64,000 bases of DNA from Erysipelothrix amsterdamensis (GCF_940143175.1 NZ_OW659496.1:1674001-1738000), one strand, 5' to 3'; positions 1 through 9,157 are shown, counted from the stretch's first letter. Notes: generated from the letters alone by a model not told the origin. Made by a program: numbers and translations.

Positions 1-873
1 AGCAACTCCCAGAATTTGTCCGGCGTAAACATCCAGTGAGACATGATCCACAACGCGTTTCCCGATATCATTGATTGCAACTAAATTTCGTGCAGATAAA
101 CAGACATCACCACGTTCCATTGGTTTTTTTTCAATTTTCAATACAACATCACGTCCAACCATATTTCTCGAAATATCTTCAACACTCGTATCACAGATAT
201 TTTTTGATACAACTGTACGTCCGTGACGCATAATAGTTACACGATCACATAATTCTATAATTTCATTCAATTTATGCGAGATAAATACTATGGTGTGTCC
301 TTGTTTTTTTAACATCTTTAATTGTTGGAATAACTCCGTTGTTTCCTGTGGGGTTAACACTGCAGTTGGTTCATCAAGAATTAAAATCTTGGCACCACGA
401 ACCAACGCTTTTAGGATTTCTGTTTTTTGTTTAACACCCACGGATACATCCTGGACTTTTTTTGTAATATCGATATTAAACTGATATTTTTCGTTATATT
501 CACGTGCAAGGCTAAGCATTTCTTTTTCATCGAGAAATAATTTTCCACGTGTTGGCTCATCGCCAAGGACAATATTTTCAGCAATCGTGAGTGATTCAAC
601 CAACATAAAATGTTGGTGAACCATCCCGATCCCTAAATCGATTGCTTTCTTAGAGTTTTCAATCGTAACTGCTTCTCCATTAAGTGTTATCGTACCACTA
701 TCTGGACGTTCCATCCCAAACAGAATCTTCATCAACGTTGATTTACCCGCGCCATTTTCTCCAATTAAGGCATGAATTTCGTTGGTCATCAATTTCAAAT
801 TTACATCTTTATTTGCGACAACACCATTGGGGTAAACTTTCAATACATTCTCTACATTTAGTAATTCTTGCAT
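1..873 (-). CDS. Nucleoside-type ABC transporter ATP-binding protein (3' part outside window)
   Basis: Partial gene; the start lies at 873 and the 3' end runs off the window. The 291 visible codons contain a complete first ATPase domain: Walker A GENGAGKST near residue 40, a degenerate signature (SVGVKQKTEI) and Walker B LILDEPTAVLTP. A second domain begins near residue 250 (MERGDVCLSARNL). This RbsA/YufO-like double-ATPase layout is typical of the importers that work with BMP-family lipoproteins, which usually carry ribonucleosides. It lies directly downstream of the BMP lipoprotein gene on the same strand, and its start is preceded by GGAGG. The permease genes should follow outside the window. 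Substrate is inferred from family. Confidence 0.9.
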   Translation of the reverse strand, partial: MQELLNVENVLKVYPNGVVANKDVNLKLMTNEIHALIGENGAGKSTLMKILFGMERPDSGTITLNGEAVTIENSKKAIDLGIGMVHQHFMLVESLTIAENIVLGDEPTRGKLFLDEKEMLSLAREYNEKYQFNIDITKKVQDVSVGVKQKTEILKALVRGAKILILDEPTAVLTPQETTELFQQLKMLKKQGHTIVFISHKLNEIIELCDRVTIMRHGRTVVSKNICDTSVEDISRNMVGRDVVLKIEKKPMERGDVCLSARNLVAINDIGKRVVDHVSLDVYAGQILGVA

Positions 874-911
874 AATAACCTCCATACCTAAGAATTGAGT
901 TGCATCAATTC

Positions 912-2003
912 TTAAGGTGCAACACTTGTTTTAATGCTATTTAAAATTTCTGTAGACATACCGATTGCAGTACTTACTTCGATTTCACCTGCAACAATTT
1001 TTTGTTCAATTTCTTCAAGGGCAGCAATCGTTTCCGGCTTCATGCTTGATGTGAAGACATCATTTTTAGCCAATCCCACAGCTCCCTCTTTAACACCTAA
1101 TTGTTCAGCTGTTCCTAGTGGTAGTTTATCTTCTTGATGAAGTTTCACTGAGTTAAATAGAACATCTCCGACACGTTTAACCATCGAGGAAATAATGATA
1201 TCCGCAATATCTTGTTTATTGTTATTGCTATACATTGCAGATTGGTCACTATCCACACCAATGATATATTTGTTTGTTTCACGAGCAGCTTCAATGGTAC
1301 CCAATCCTGTAGGACCTGCTGCTGGGAATATAACATCAACACCTTTATTAGCTAATGCAATTCCTAACTCTTTTCCTTTAGCAGGGTCGTAGTAGTCACC
1401 CGCATATGTTGCGACAACTTTAATGTCTTCATTTACATATTTAGCACCTTCAATGTAACCAACTAAGAAGTCGTTAATTGGAGGAATATCCATTCCACCC
1501 AGGAAACCAATCATGGAATTTTCATCAGCATTTGGTAGTTCAGTAGTCATATAAGCACCTAAAGCACCTGCTAAGAACGAACCTTCATTTTGTTTAAAGG
1601 TTGCAGAATATACATTGTCTAAGTTTCCTTTACTGTAATCGACCGCATTATCAATTAAGATAAATGTTTTGTCTGGATATTGTGGTGCAATTTGTTGAAT
1701 TGGATCAACCATTGAAGGTGATACCGCAATAATAATTTTTGCTTTTTCTTCAGCTGCATCCGCTAGAGCGGGTTCCCATTTTGATTCGTCAGAACCAGTT
1801 TCAATAACTTGAATTGGTAATCCCAAATCTTTTTCAACACGTTTCATTCCTTCATTAGCGGAGTCAAAGAAACCAAGGTCACCCAAGTTTCCATTAACAA
1901 TCAAGATCACGCCATCTTCTGAAGCGGAATCCGTTGTGGAACTACATCCCACAGTCACAAGTAATAACACAGCTGCAAACAAAATTAATTTAAACTTTTT
2001 CAT
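912..2003 (-). CDS. BMP-family substrate-binding lipoprotein
   Basis: A 363-residue protein with an N-terminal lipoprotein signal: KKFK, a hydrophobic core and the lipobox VTVGC with Cys20 as the lipidation site. The mature part has the BMP (Med/PnrA-like) periplasmic-binding fold, with landmarks such as DLGFFDSANEGMKR near residue 42 and FPAAGPTGLGTIEAA near 225. Family members bind purine nucleosides and feed a membrane ABC importer. The start codon overlaps the end of the ribokinase-like gene (ATGA, 4 nt), and the ATPase gene follows 38 bases downstream, so the three form one operon. A matching kinase in the operon supports a nucleoside or ribose-containing ligand; the exact ligand is inference. 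Confidence 0.93.
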   Translation of the reverse strand: MKKFKLILFAAVLLLVTVGCSSTTDSASEDGVILIVNGNLGDLGFFDSANEGMKRVEKDLGLPIQVIETGSDESKWEPALADAAEEKAKIIIAVSPSMVDPIQQIAPQYPDKTFILIDNAVDYSKGNLDNVYSATFKQNEGSFLAGALGAYMTTELPNADENSMIGFLGGMDIPPINDFLVGYIEGAKYVNEDIKVVATYAGDYYDPAKGKELGIALANKGVDVIFPAAGPTGLGTIEAARETNKYIIGVDSDQSAMYSNNNKQDIADIIISSMVKRVGDVLFNSVKLHQEDKLPLGTAEQLGVKEGAVGLAKNDVFTSSMKPETIAALEEIEQKIVAGEIEVSTAIGMSTEILNSIKTSVAP

Positions 2004-2902
2004 CGTTTTTCTCCTTTGAATGATGTTAACTGAGCTAAATCTTTATAATAGGGTATTGATGGTGCCGCTCCATAACGACTAACACACAATGCTGCGGCCT
2101 TTGATGCATCGTTTAATACCTCTTGGATTGGTTTGTTGCGACTCATACCCGCTACAAAATATCCTGCAAACGTATCCCCAGCTCCGGTTGTATCGACAGC
2201 CTTGGTTTGAAAAGCAACCTGCTCGATGATGCTTCCTTCATAGAGACACACGCTTCCTTTGCTCCCAAGCGTTAGTACACAATTTAAATCTGGGTACTTC
2301 ACTTTAAATGTATCCAGAATGGCCTCCGTTTCCGTGCAACCACTCATCATTTCTGCCTCAACTTGGTTCATAATCAACCAACTGATCTTATTTAAATCTA
2401 TTTGCTTTAGACTTTCAGTAAGGGGGGACGGATTAAGAACAATGGTCATTCCACGTTTGTGTGCTTCATTGACCACGTACTCCAACTCACTGATTTCATT
2501 TTGTAAAACAAGCATGGTTTCGTGATCAAACTGAGTTAAGACATTATCAATATACTCACGATCCACGCTTCCGTTTGAACCGCTGTAAACGATAATGCAG
2601 TTTTCACCAATTTCATCAACCTGTATGATTGCATGCCCTTGCAAGATATCATCCATCTTGACCAAATGTACATCAACTTCGTTCTCATCTAAATATTCTT
2701 TAAGTACATTCCCTCCCTTTCCTAAAATTCCAGCATGGCAGACATCAATGCCCGCACGCCTCATTGCAATAGACTGATTTAACCCTTTTCCACCAGGATT
2801 TACTTCCAATTTTCTGACATCCTTGGTTTCTCCAGGTTGTACAAACCGGTCAAGATAGTAAACATTGTCAATATTCATTGAACCAAAATTAAGGACTTTC
2901 AT
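2000..2902 (-). CDS. PfkB-family carbohydrate kinase, ribokinase-like
   Basis: A 300-residue protein with both PfkB signatures: the glycine-rich NPGGKGLNQ near residues 35-43 and the C-terminal DTTGAGDTFAGYF near 240, whose Asp is the catalytic base of the family. It phosphorylates a sugar or nucleoside with ATP. It is the first gene of an operon with a BMP lipoprotein and ABC ATPase, which suggests it acts on imported nucleoside or on ribose released from it. Ribokinase is the closest familiar type, but nucleoside kinase is possible. The promoter with palindromes lies just upstream, and the divergent LacI gene is the likely regulator. Confidence 0.88.
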   Translation of the reverse strand: MKVLNFGSMNIDNVYYLDRFVQPGETKDVRKLEVNPGGKGLNQSIAMRRAGIDVCHAGILGKGGNVLKEYLDENEVDVHLVKMDDILQGHAIIQVDEIGENCIIVYSGSNGSVDREYIDNVLTQFDHETMLVLQNEISELEYVVNEAHKRGMTIVLNPSPLTESLKQIDLNKISWLIMNQVEAEMMSGCTETEAILDTFKVKYPDLNCVLTLGSKGSVCLYEGSIIEQVAFQTKAVDTTGAGDTFAGYFVAGMSRNKPIQEVLNDASKAAALCVSRYGAAPSIPYYKDLAQLTSFKGEKR

Positions 2903-2940
2903 TGTAATCTCCTATTCAATCAAATCGAACGTCTTCGATA

Positions 2941-2962
2941 TTAAGTTAAACGTTTAACTTAA
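2941..2962. promoter_or_regulatory. 22-bp perfect palindrome, likely LacI-family operator
   Basis: Every base pairs with its mirror partner around a central CG (half-site TTAAGTTAAAC). It lies just downstream of the predicted transcription start of the kinase-BMP-ABC operon, where binding would block transcription. LacI-family proteins typically bind palindromes with a central CG, and the LacI gene is adjacent. The assignment to that regulator is inference. Confidence 0.75.
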
Positions 2963-2971
2963 TTTAAAACT

Positions 2972-3000
2972 AGTATAGTTAATAATGTAAGCGTTGTCAA
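2972..3000 (-). promoter_or_regulatory. Sigma-A promoter of the nucleoside-uptake operon
   Basis: On the minus strand a perfect -35 TTGACA (3000-2995) is followed after 17 bases by TATACT (2977-2972). The -35 is embedded in an imperfect palindrome (GCGTTGTCAACGC, 2991-3003), and the 22-bp operator begins about 10 bases downstream of the -10. Confidence 0.8.
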
Positions 3001-3038
3001 CGCTATTTGAGTTTTTTCTAGAAATCGCTTACATTATT
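2981..3038. repeat. 13-bp inverted repeat flanking the promoter
   Basis: AATAATGTAAGCG at 2981-2993 is repeated inverted at 3026-3038, perfectly, with 32 bases between. One arm overlaps the -10/-35 spacer of the operon promoter, so it may be a second regulator site or a two-site loop. Function is inference. Confidence 0.6.
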
Positions 3039-3058
3039 TGTACCATCGACATGCATAA

Positions 3059-3084
3059 AAAAAATGATGCTAAGCATCATTTTT
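3059..3084 (-). terminator. Terminator of the LacI-family gene
   Basis: Stem AAATGATGC / GCATCATTT with loop TTA, followed by a T run on the minus strand. The lacI-type stop codon lies inside the hairpin. Confidence 0.75.
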
Positions 3085-4122
3085 CATTTCTTGATTAAAA
3101 TCAATTACACTATCTCGTTCATATAACTTCGGTTTCAATACTAAGCGCTCAACGAAGTCCTTCTCTTCAATCATCCGAATCATAATCTCAATCGTACTTT
3201 TTGCCATAGCATCAACATTCAAATCAATTGATGTTATACCTTCTGAAATGTAATCATTCATTTCAAGATTATCAAACCCCACAATTGAGATATCATGAGG
3301 GATACGGTATCCTAAAGCTTCCGCACGTTTTTTGAACCCATAAGCATTCAAATCATTCGAAGCAACTACGGCGGTAACATTCTGTTTAATCAATACATCG
3401 GCTGCATCATATCCTGTTTTAAAATCAAACCCCCCAAAAAACACTTTTGACTCATCATACTCTAACTGGTTTTCAAGCATAGCCTCACGATACCCTTCAT
3501 GTCTAAAATATCCATTGAGTGACGTTTCTCGAGTTGATATAAAACCAATATTACGATGACCTTTTTCAATACAATGTTCTGTTGCTATGTATGTTCCCAA
3601 TTTATTATCGAATACAACTTGACTGCCTTTATAATCTTTCAATGATCGATCAATCGTGATTGTGGGAATATTCGCCAAATCAATCATACGATTAATTTGA
3701 CCCTCGTGTCCGTATGAATTTGCGGATGCTGCAAGAATGATTCCATCCATATTTCTACGAAAGAGCGAATCAAACAATTTTATGTCGTTTTCATAATGTT
3801 CATCCGAGTTAACCATGAGGACTGTATAATTATAGGCCCTCGCTAATGTCTCGATTTTTTTTGCCAAATTTGCAAAAAAAGGATTTGAAAGATCCGGTAT
3901 AATTAAACCTAGAGCAAATGTTTTATGCTGGACAAGACTTCTTGCTGCCATATTTGGTGTATAATTCAGCGATTTAGCCAAATCAATGATTTGGCGTTTT
4001 GTTTCGGTTGAAAATCGTTTAGTATTTGGATCTTTTAAAATTATTGACACTGTTGCCACCGAAACCTCTGCGATTTCTGCAATGTCCTTTAAACGAGTTC
4101 TCTTATAATTATCTTTTGTCAT
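3070..4122 (-). CDS. LacI-family transcriptional regulator
   Basis: A LacI/GalR-type repressor of 350 residues from the chosen start. The N-terminal helix-turn-helix (RLKDIAEIAEVSVATVSIILKD) is followed by a hinge region and a periplasmic-binding-like effector domain (LGLIIPDLSNPFFANLAKKIE). An upstream in-frame start at 4146 exists, but a TATAAT-like -10 lies at about 4155 and AAGGGATGGGG stands just before the ATG at 4122, so 4122 is preferred. It is divergent from the kinase/BMP/ABC operon. The palindromes between the two are its likely sites, with a nucleoside or ribose as probable inducer (inference). Confidence 0.92.
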   Translation of the reverse strand: MTKDNYKRTRLKDIAEIAEVSVATVSIILKDPNTKRFSTETKRQIIDLAKSLNYTPNMAARSLVQHKTFALGLIIPDLSNPFFANLAKKIETLARAYNYTVLMVNSDEHYENDIKLFDSLFRRNMDGIILAASANSYGHEGQINRMIDLANIPTITIDRSLKDYKGSQVVFDNKLGTYIATEHCIEKGHRNIGFISTRETSLNGYFRHEGYREAMLENQLEYDESKVFFGGFDFKTGYDAADVLIKQNVTAVVASNDLNAYGFKKRAEALGYRIPHDISIVGFDNLEMNDYISEGITSIDLNVDAMAKSTIEIMIRMIEEKDFVERLVLKPKLYERDSVIDFNQEMKNDA

Positions 4123-4146
4123 AGCGCCCCATCCCTTAACTATCAT

Positions 4147-4943
4147 CTATCCATATTATACCTTATTAAAATGAAATAAAAATCATCACTTTATCCATCT
4201 GAATAAATGATGAAGAAATTTTTTGCTATTAAAACTAAATTTTATTATTTCATGGCGATTACGATTCTTACTCACTGAAATATATTAATTTGAAATAAAG
4301 TAGATTTGTTTCTTTTGTACTCTGTTTTCTTGGAGAATGTTCATTATTTGAAGTACTTCGAAAGATCAAAATAGTAATAAAGTAAACATACAATTAAGTT
4401 AGTAGGATAACGTGTCGAATCAATTATCTTTACAAACTATTAATCGCTTACATCTGACTAATCATATTTCATAGAATGTCCTTTGAGTAAACGACATCTC
4501 GACACAATATCTAACTCTAACTCACCAGATACATACGACTATAAATAGAGATAAACTTGCTAACGGTTACATCTCCAAATTAGATTTCAAAACAAGTAGT
4601 ATGAAAATATATAAACTTTTTTCTTTCTTACATGTCTTTAATAACAAGATTGAAAAATACTCTTATTTCCTTTGTCTTAGTTTCCAGATAAATTTACTTT
4701 ATTGAACAAAATTCACATTCATAATGCTTCCAATTTAGTAACAAACATATCTTCTCTCAAGTGGTATCATTACAAAACACTTCCTTTATACTTTAATTTA
4801 ATTTGTTTGATTTTATGTATAATTTAAGATTGTTACGAAGTAAAAATCTACACAGAATGATTAAATTTATTGTCATGTTTTTTTGAATTTACCAGATTTT
4901 CTTTCTATTCATAGATTAATGAAAATTGATTTCCCGGTACAAA
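4147..4943. other. AT-rich intergenic spacer, nothing recognised
   Basis: About 800 bases with stops in all frames, no convincing Shine-Dalgarno plus ORF, no tRNA-like fold and no recognisable transposase remnant. It separates two sugar-related loci with different regulators and may be decayed DNA. Confidence 0.5.
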
Positions 4944-4973
4944 AAAAGTATAGATCAAATGGTCTATACTTTG
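4944..4973 (-). terminator. Terminator of the hydroxyacid dehydrogenase operon
   Basis: Stem AAAGTATAGA / TCTATACTTT with an 8-base loop. On the minus strand it ends in a run of seven T, directly after the dehydrogenase stop. Confidence 0.85.
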
Positions 4974-4976
4974 CTA

Positions 4977-5972
4977 CTAATTTACACGATATGAAGAGTC
5001 TCCTGTTGTAATAATTTCTAAAGTCGCATCAAGAGCAAATTGAGTCATATTACGAATGGACGTTTCAGTATAGTACGCGCAATGATGATAGAAAATAACA
5101 TCTTCATGGTTTAAAAGGCGTAAAAACACTTTATCTTTGATGGTATCATCGGTGAACTTACCAGGAATATAAGGTGCTTCGTACTCGTATACATCTAATG
5201 CCGCACCAGCAATTATGTTTTGATCAACTGCATCAAGCAAAGCTTCAGTATCCACAAGTGTTCCTCGACCACAATTAATAAGATAGGCGTCTTCATTCAT
5301 GCATTCAAACATCTTTGCATCGAAAAGGTGGTAGTTATTTGCAAATGCAGGCATATGCAACGAAACAATATCTGCTTGCGCCACTGCTTCTTCAATACTT
5401 TCAACAAAAGTAATGAGATCCTCAATTCCTTGTTTTGGGTACGGGTCATATCCAATAACACGAGCACCAAAACCTTTAAAGAGCTTTGCGACTTCGTATC
5501 CTATTTTTCCAACACCTATAATCGCTACCGTTGACTCGCCCATGAGCTTTGCACGAATTTCTGGCATCCAACGGAAATCACGGGCTTCAACCTTACGATC
5601 CAGTTTATGAGACTTGCGCATCAGTTGAAGAGCGAGCATCAATGTATATTCCGCAATTGATTCAGGTGAATAGTTACCAACATTGGTCACAATTATATTA
5701 GCTTCTTGAGCTGCTTCAAGATCGAAAATTTCGTAACCTGCAGTACGTTGGGCAATTTGTTTAATCCCTCTTGATTCCAAAGCTTTAAAGATTTTCGAGT
5801 CAAACGCCCCCACTTGAGCAACCGTAATACCATCATAACCATTAACAAAATCAACATTTTCCATTGTTAATGACTCTGTACAAAAGTCGACAACAACATC
5901 ATGTTCTTTTGCCCAGGCAGCTGCGAAAGGGATGCGTTCATCATTCATATTAAAACATAGTATTTTTATCAT
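4977..5972 (-). CDS. D-2-hydroxyacid dehydrogenase (D-lactate dehydrogenase type)
   Basis: A 331-residue cytoplasmic NAD-dependent enzyme that interconverts a 2-keto acid and a D-2-hydroxyacid. The Rossmann motif GVGKIG is at 153-158. The catalytic set is in place: Arg236 (NCGRGTLVD), Glu265 (VYEYE) and His297 (HHCAYYTE), each one position beyond the classical D-LDH numbering. Sequence style (SPESIAEYTLMLAL, YTETSIRNM) is that of D-lactate dehydrogenase and vancomycin VanH-like proteins. It lies 9 bases after an EIIC-like permease gene in one operon facing an IclR regulator. It may therefore serve a specific imported substrate rather than general fermentation; that is inference. Confidence 0.88.
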   Translation of the reverse strand: MIKILCFNMNDERIPFAAAWAKEHDVVVDFCTESLTMENVDFVNGYDGITVAQVGAFDSKIFKALESRGIKQIAQRTAGYEIFDLEAAQEANIIVTNVGNYSPESIAEYTLMLALQLMRKSHKLDRKVEARDFRWMPEIRAKLMGESTVAIIGVGKIGYEVAKLFKGFGARVIGYDPYPKQGIEDLITFVESIEEAVAQADIVSLHMPAFANNYHLFDAKMFECMNEDAYLINCGRGTLVDTEALLDAVDQNIIAGAALDVYEYEAPYIPGKFTDDTIKDKVFLRLLNHEDVIFYHHCAYYTETSIRNMTQFALDATLEIITTGDSSYRVN

Positions 5973-5981
5973 AATTCTCTC

Positions 5982-7046
5982 CTATATTGTTGAGATGAAA
6001 TCTTCATCTTTGATAATTTTAAAGACATCACGTGAAAGTTTATAGGTACCCCAGCAAATAACGAATGGTACCACAAAATATACGCTTACAATAATAACGA
6101 AATTAATAAGAGCACTGTTTTGTAGATATCCATAAGCAACGATTGGTCCAACAAGTCCTGCAAAACCAAATCCTGCGGATGCTGGTGTACCTTGAATGTT
6201 TAAAATTGGTGCAAACATACCAAGTAACCCTGATACAATCGCTACTGGAATAGCAATTTTAATATTTTTGAAGAAGTTTGGCATCATGGTTTTCACTCCC
6301 CCTAAGACAATAGAAACCGTAATACCCTTTTCGTTTTTAGCATAGTGGGAACCCATCGCCATAAATACAACAACAGCAACAAGACCTAAATTAGCTGCAC
6401 CCGATCCAATGCCGTCTAAAGAAATTGCAAATGCAATTGCTACTACACTAATAGGTGTAAGAATTAGAAGTGCGAAAATAACCGCGATGATAATACTCAT
6501 CAAGATTGGTTGTAATGTTGTTGCTTCCGCTACAATACTTCCGATTAAGCGTGTAATGGAGGAAACATATGGCAATGTTAGAAGCCCAATTGCTCCTGCT
6601 CCAAATCCTACAATACTTGGATAGGCAATTGTGACAAAAGCTTTAACCTTGTCCTTAATTAAGAATACAAATGCCACCGCAATTCCTGATACAAGCATGG
6701 CATTAACCGTGTCACCAATACCAGCAACAATCCAAGCACCATTTACCATGGATACACTACCACTTCCGATATAAGCAGCCGCTCCGACCGACATGGATGG
6801 AATTAAATCGAGTTCAAATTGTCGTGCTACTCCAATACCTATAAGAACTGGCATTAACAATTGAATAATTTGAACACATTGTTGTAAAACTGCAAATCCT
6901 TCCCAAACTGGAATCAAATTTAAAAATAATTGACCAAAGATTGCGTTTGGGATTACTGCAACAATAATTCCACTTGCAGCTCCTCCAATAACCTTCATGA
7001 CAAACTGAAGAATCGAGTTCGATTCTTTATTACATTTTTGACTCAT
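5982..7046 (-). CDS. EIIC-type PTS membrane transporter
   Basis: A membrane protein of 354 residues with about eight to ten hydrophobic segments and the glycine-rich patterns of the stand-alone EIIC family (GGAASGIIVAVIPNAIFGQL near the N-terminus, GMFAPILNIQGTPASAGFGFAGLVGP late). No EIIA or EIIB gene is next to it, as is usual for this family. The start at 7046 (MSQKCNKE) is chosen because AGGAGGAG stands just before it; an upstream in-frame start would place the operator inside the gene. It is first in an operon with a D-2-hydroxyacid dehydrogenase and is divergent from an IclR regulator. Substrate unknown. Confidence 0.82.
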   Translation of the reverse strand: MSQKCNKESNSILQFVMKVIGGAASGIIVAVIPNAIFGQLFLNLIPVWEGFAVLQQCVQIIQLLMPVLIGIGVARQFELDLIPSMSVGAAAYIGSGSVSMVNGAWIVAGIGDTVNAMLVSGIAVAFVFLIKDKVKAFVTIAYPSIVGFGAGAIGLLTLPYVSSITRLIGSIVAEATTLQPILMSIIIAVIFALLILTPISVVAIAFAISLDGIGSGAANLGLVAVVVFMAMGSHYAKNEKGITVSIVLGGVKTMMPNFFKNIKIAIPVAIVSGLLGMFAPILNIQGTPASAGFGFAGLVGPIVAYGYLQNSALINFVIIVSVYFVVPFVICWGTYKLSRDVFKIIKDEDFISTI

Positions 7047-7063
7047 GTGTCTCCTCCTAAATT

Positions 7064-7079
7064 TCGGAACGCGTTCCGA
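7064..7079. promoter_or_regulatory. Perfect 16-bp palindrome, likely IclR operator
   Basis: TCGGAACGCGTTCCGA is fully self-complementary and lies between the permease promoter and its ribosome site. GGAA-N4-TTCC type palindromes are common IclR-family sites, and an IclR gene starts 171 bases away in the opposite direction. Confidence 0.78.
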
Positions 7080-7086
7080 TATTTGT

Positions 7087-7115
7087 ATGCTAACACTCTC
7101 ACGTTTGATTTGCAA
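7087..7115 (-). promoter_or_regulatory. Probable promoter of the permease-dehydrogenase operon
   Basis: TTGCAA (7115-7110), 17 bases, TAGCAT (7092-7087) on the minus strand, placing transcription start next to the palindrome at 7064-7079. Hexamers are only moderate matches. Confidence 0.5.
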
Positions 7116-7249
7116 TATATTGCTATACAATTAACAAACTTATTTTCTTTTGGCATTATAGACTTTGTTTAATATAGGAATGAAACAACAATTTTGATAT
7201 ACTATGTGTTAGATAGATGTATAAATTCACAAAGAAAGGAATTTTTACT

Positions 7250-8008
7250 ATGACTGAAAAAAACGAGAAAAGCCCAATCATTGGTAATATTGTGGATGCA
7301 TTTGATATCCTGGATTTACTCTCTCAACAGGAAACCTTAGGTATCTCAAGCATCGCTACAGAATTAAACCTCCCAAAAACTAGAGTCTTTCGTATTGTTA
7401 AATCATTAGAACATGTTCATGCCATCAAACAAGCAGATGACACACGGTATTCATTAGATATGCACATGTTGAAATATGCCCGTGGTGCGCATAACAGTGG
7501 CAATATCATCGATGTTGCAGAACCATTTATCAAAGAGGCTGTGGAAAAAACCGGAGAATCTATTAACTTGGGAATGGCTCATAACGATGATCTTGTTATT
7601 ATTCGACGTGTTCATGGTGAGTACTATCAATTACAAACGCAACTTCGTCCAATTGGTGAACTTTATTGCTCAGGAATGGGAAAAATATTTCTTGCCTATC
7701 GTGACGAAATATCGCTCCGCAGTTACTATGAAAATCTTCCTTCACGCACGGTTCATACCATTAATACCTATGATAAGTTTTTAAAAGAGCAACAATCCAT
7801 CTTGGAAAATAATATTTCTGTAGACCATGAAGAATTTGAATACGGTTTAAGTTGTTACGCTGTTCCTATCTTTAATAAAGAAGGCATTCCTGAGTATGCA
7901 CTTAGTATCTCTGGACCCTCAACACGACTTGAATATAAGAATGTTAATCATTTACTTAAAATTTTAAAAAAATGTGCCGAGAAAATACAGAGTGCATATT
8001 ATATCTAA
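7250..8008 (+). CDS. IclR-family transcriptional regulator
   Basis: A 252-residue regulator with an N-terminal winged helix-turn-helix (LGISSIATELNLPKTRVFRIVKSL, about residues 33-57) and the IclR effector-binding domain (ESINLGMAHNDDLVIIRRV, SGMGKIFLAY, DHEEFEYGLSCYAVPIFN). The start at 7250 is preferred over 7217 because AAAGGA precedes it at normal spacing. It is divergent from the EIIC/dehydrogenase operon, whose leader holds a perfect palindrome. The family usually responds to small organic acids or aromatic compounds, which would fit a hydroxyacid pathway; the ligand is unknown. Confidence 0.9.
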   Translation: MTEKNEKSPIIGNIVDAFDILDLLSQQETLGISSIATELNLPKTRVFRIVKSLEHVHAIKQADDTRYSLDMHMLKYARGAHNSGNIIDVAEPFIKEAVEKTGESINLGMAHNDDLVIIRRVHGEYYQLQTQLRPIGELYCSGMGKIFLAYRDEISLRSYYENLPSRTVHTINTYDKFLKEQQSILENNISVDHEEFEYGLSCYAVPIFNKEGIPEYALSISGPSTRLEYKNVNHLLKILKKCAEKIQSAYYI

Positions 8009-8140
8009 AACTGTAATCAACGATAAACATAATCCAACTTATTATTTTGTGATGTATGTGATGTACTTTTAATTCTTTTATTATATTGAAAAATAAGACT
8101 ATTATTGAACTGATTCCGGTTAATTAAACATCATAAAAAT

Positions 8141-8950
8141 AAGCACCTTGCATTTGTACAATTGTTGAAAAACAAAATAATGTACTAATGAAGGTGCTTT
8201 ATTGTGTCGAAAAAAAGTGTCTATCCACTCGAGGAAAAATTATAGTAATGGTCTAGTCACTAAAAAAACTTTGATGATACATAATGAAATTTTAGAGCAT
8301 CAAATAATGATACTAAAAAAATACAAGGAGGTGCAAAGGAATTGGTATGAAAATTATTCCAAGAACTTGTAGATGCATTTAGAATCATTATTCCAGTTAA
8401 ATTAATACTAGAGCTCTTTAATATTTCAAAATAAACTTACTCTCTTTGTAAACAAATATTAATAGCAACATGTTTTACCGAGAATGAAGAGAAGGTCATT
8501 AAATTCTATAATGACACAACCTTCAAGTATGGCTACAGGCATATTGAAACAAGATGGTTATCCTTTTAGAGAGAACACTATTCAAAGAATTATGCACCGC
8601 ATGAATTTGCAGTGTCGAATTAATATAATCGACAAGATTTCTACAGAGGAAAAGAAACTCTTGTCACGAATAATGTACTGGATTGAAATTTCAAGGTAAC
8701 GCGACCATTATAAACGCTATTCACAAATAGTACATATCTTCCTTGGTTGGGAGACTAATTATCACTTATATAATTGGAACCCTTCAAGATATTGAATTTG
8801 TATCAAATACCTTCAATCAACTTCCTAAGAATATGAGTGAGAGCATAATTCAAATGAATCAAGGTTCAGTCTATAAATCACAAGCATAGCAATCATAATA
8901 TATATAAATCTTTACAACAGCACACGAATTCAAGTAATAATGGTATTCTT
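8141..8950 (+). pseudogene. Degenerate IS3-family insertion sequence remnant
   Basis: The stretch begins with a 9-bp inverted pair, AAGCACCTT (8141-8149) and AAGGTGCTT (8191-8199), just before a GTG start at 8204. This is the same architecture as the left end of the intact IS copies in this window. Fragments of OrfA (MSKKSVYPLEEK, then ILKKYKEVQRNWYENY) and OrfB (ELFNISK, ENTIQRIMHRMNLQ, and MNQGSVYKSQA in place of HSDQGSVYTS) appear in different frames with stops between. The catalytic Asp of the DDE triad is lost. It is a dead element of another IS3 member. The right boundary is uncertain. Confidence 0.7.
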
Positions 8951-9157
8951 TCCTCCTATATGATGGCGAGAGTTACAAATCCTAGCTTGTTTTTTTTATT
9001 TGAATCTTGCTATGCTGGCTTGCTCCCCATAGTTTTTTTTACTTCCCTTGCTTAATCATATCATCCTTTGCATATACCAACATTACTTAATATATAAAAT
9101 AAGAAACCCCAACCATACTTACAAATTAATTATAATCTCGGTAAAATATCCATTTAA
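8951..9157. other. Short AT-rich spacer, nothing recognised
   Basis: Non-coding stretch between the IS remnant and the phosphotransferase gene; no feature supported. Confidence 0.4.

Noticed and set aside
4147-4976. Hidden gene or RNA in the 830-base spacer
   Set aside because: All frames are full of stops and I found no stable fold besides the terminator of the neighbouring gene.
8484-8699. 71-codon ORF as an independent gene
   Set aside because: It is a fragment of an IS3 OrfB (ENTIQRIMHRMNLQ) flanked by other frames of the same protein.
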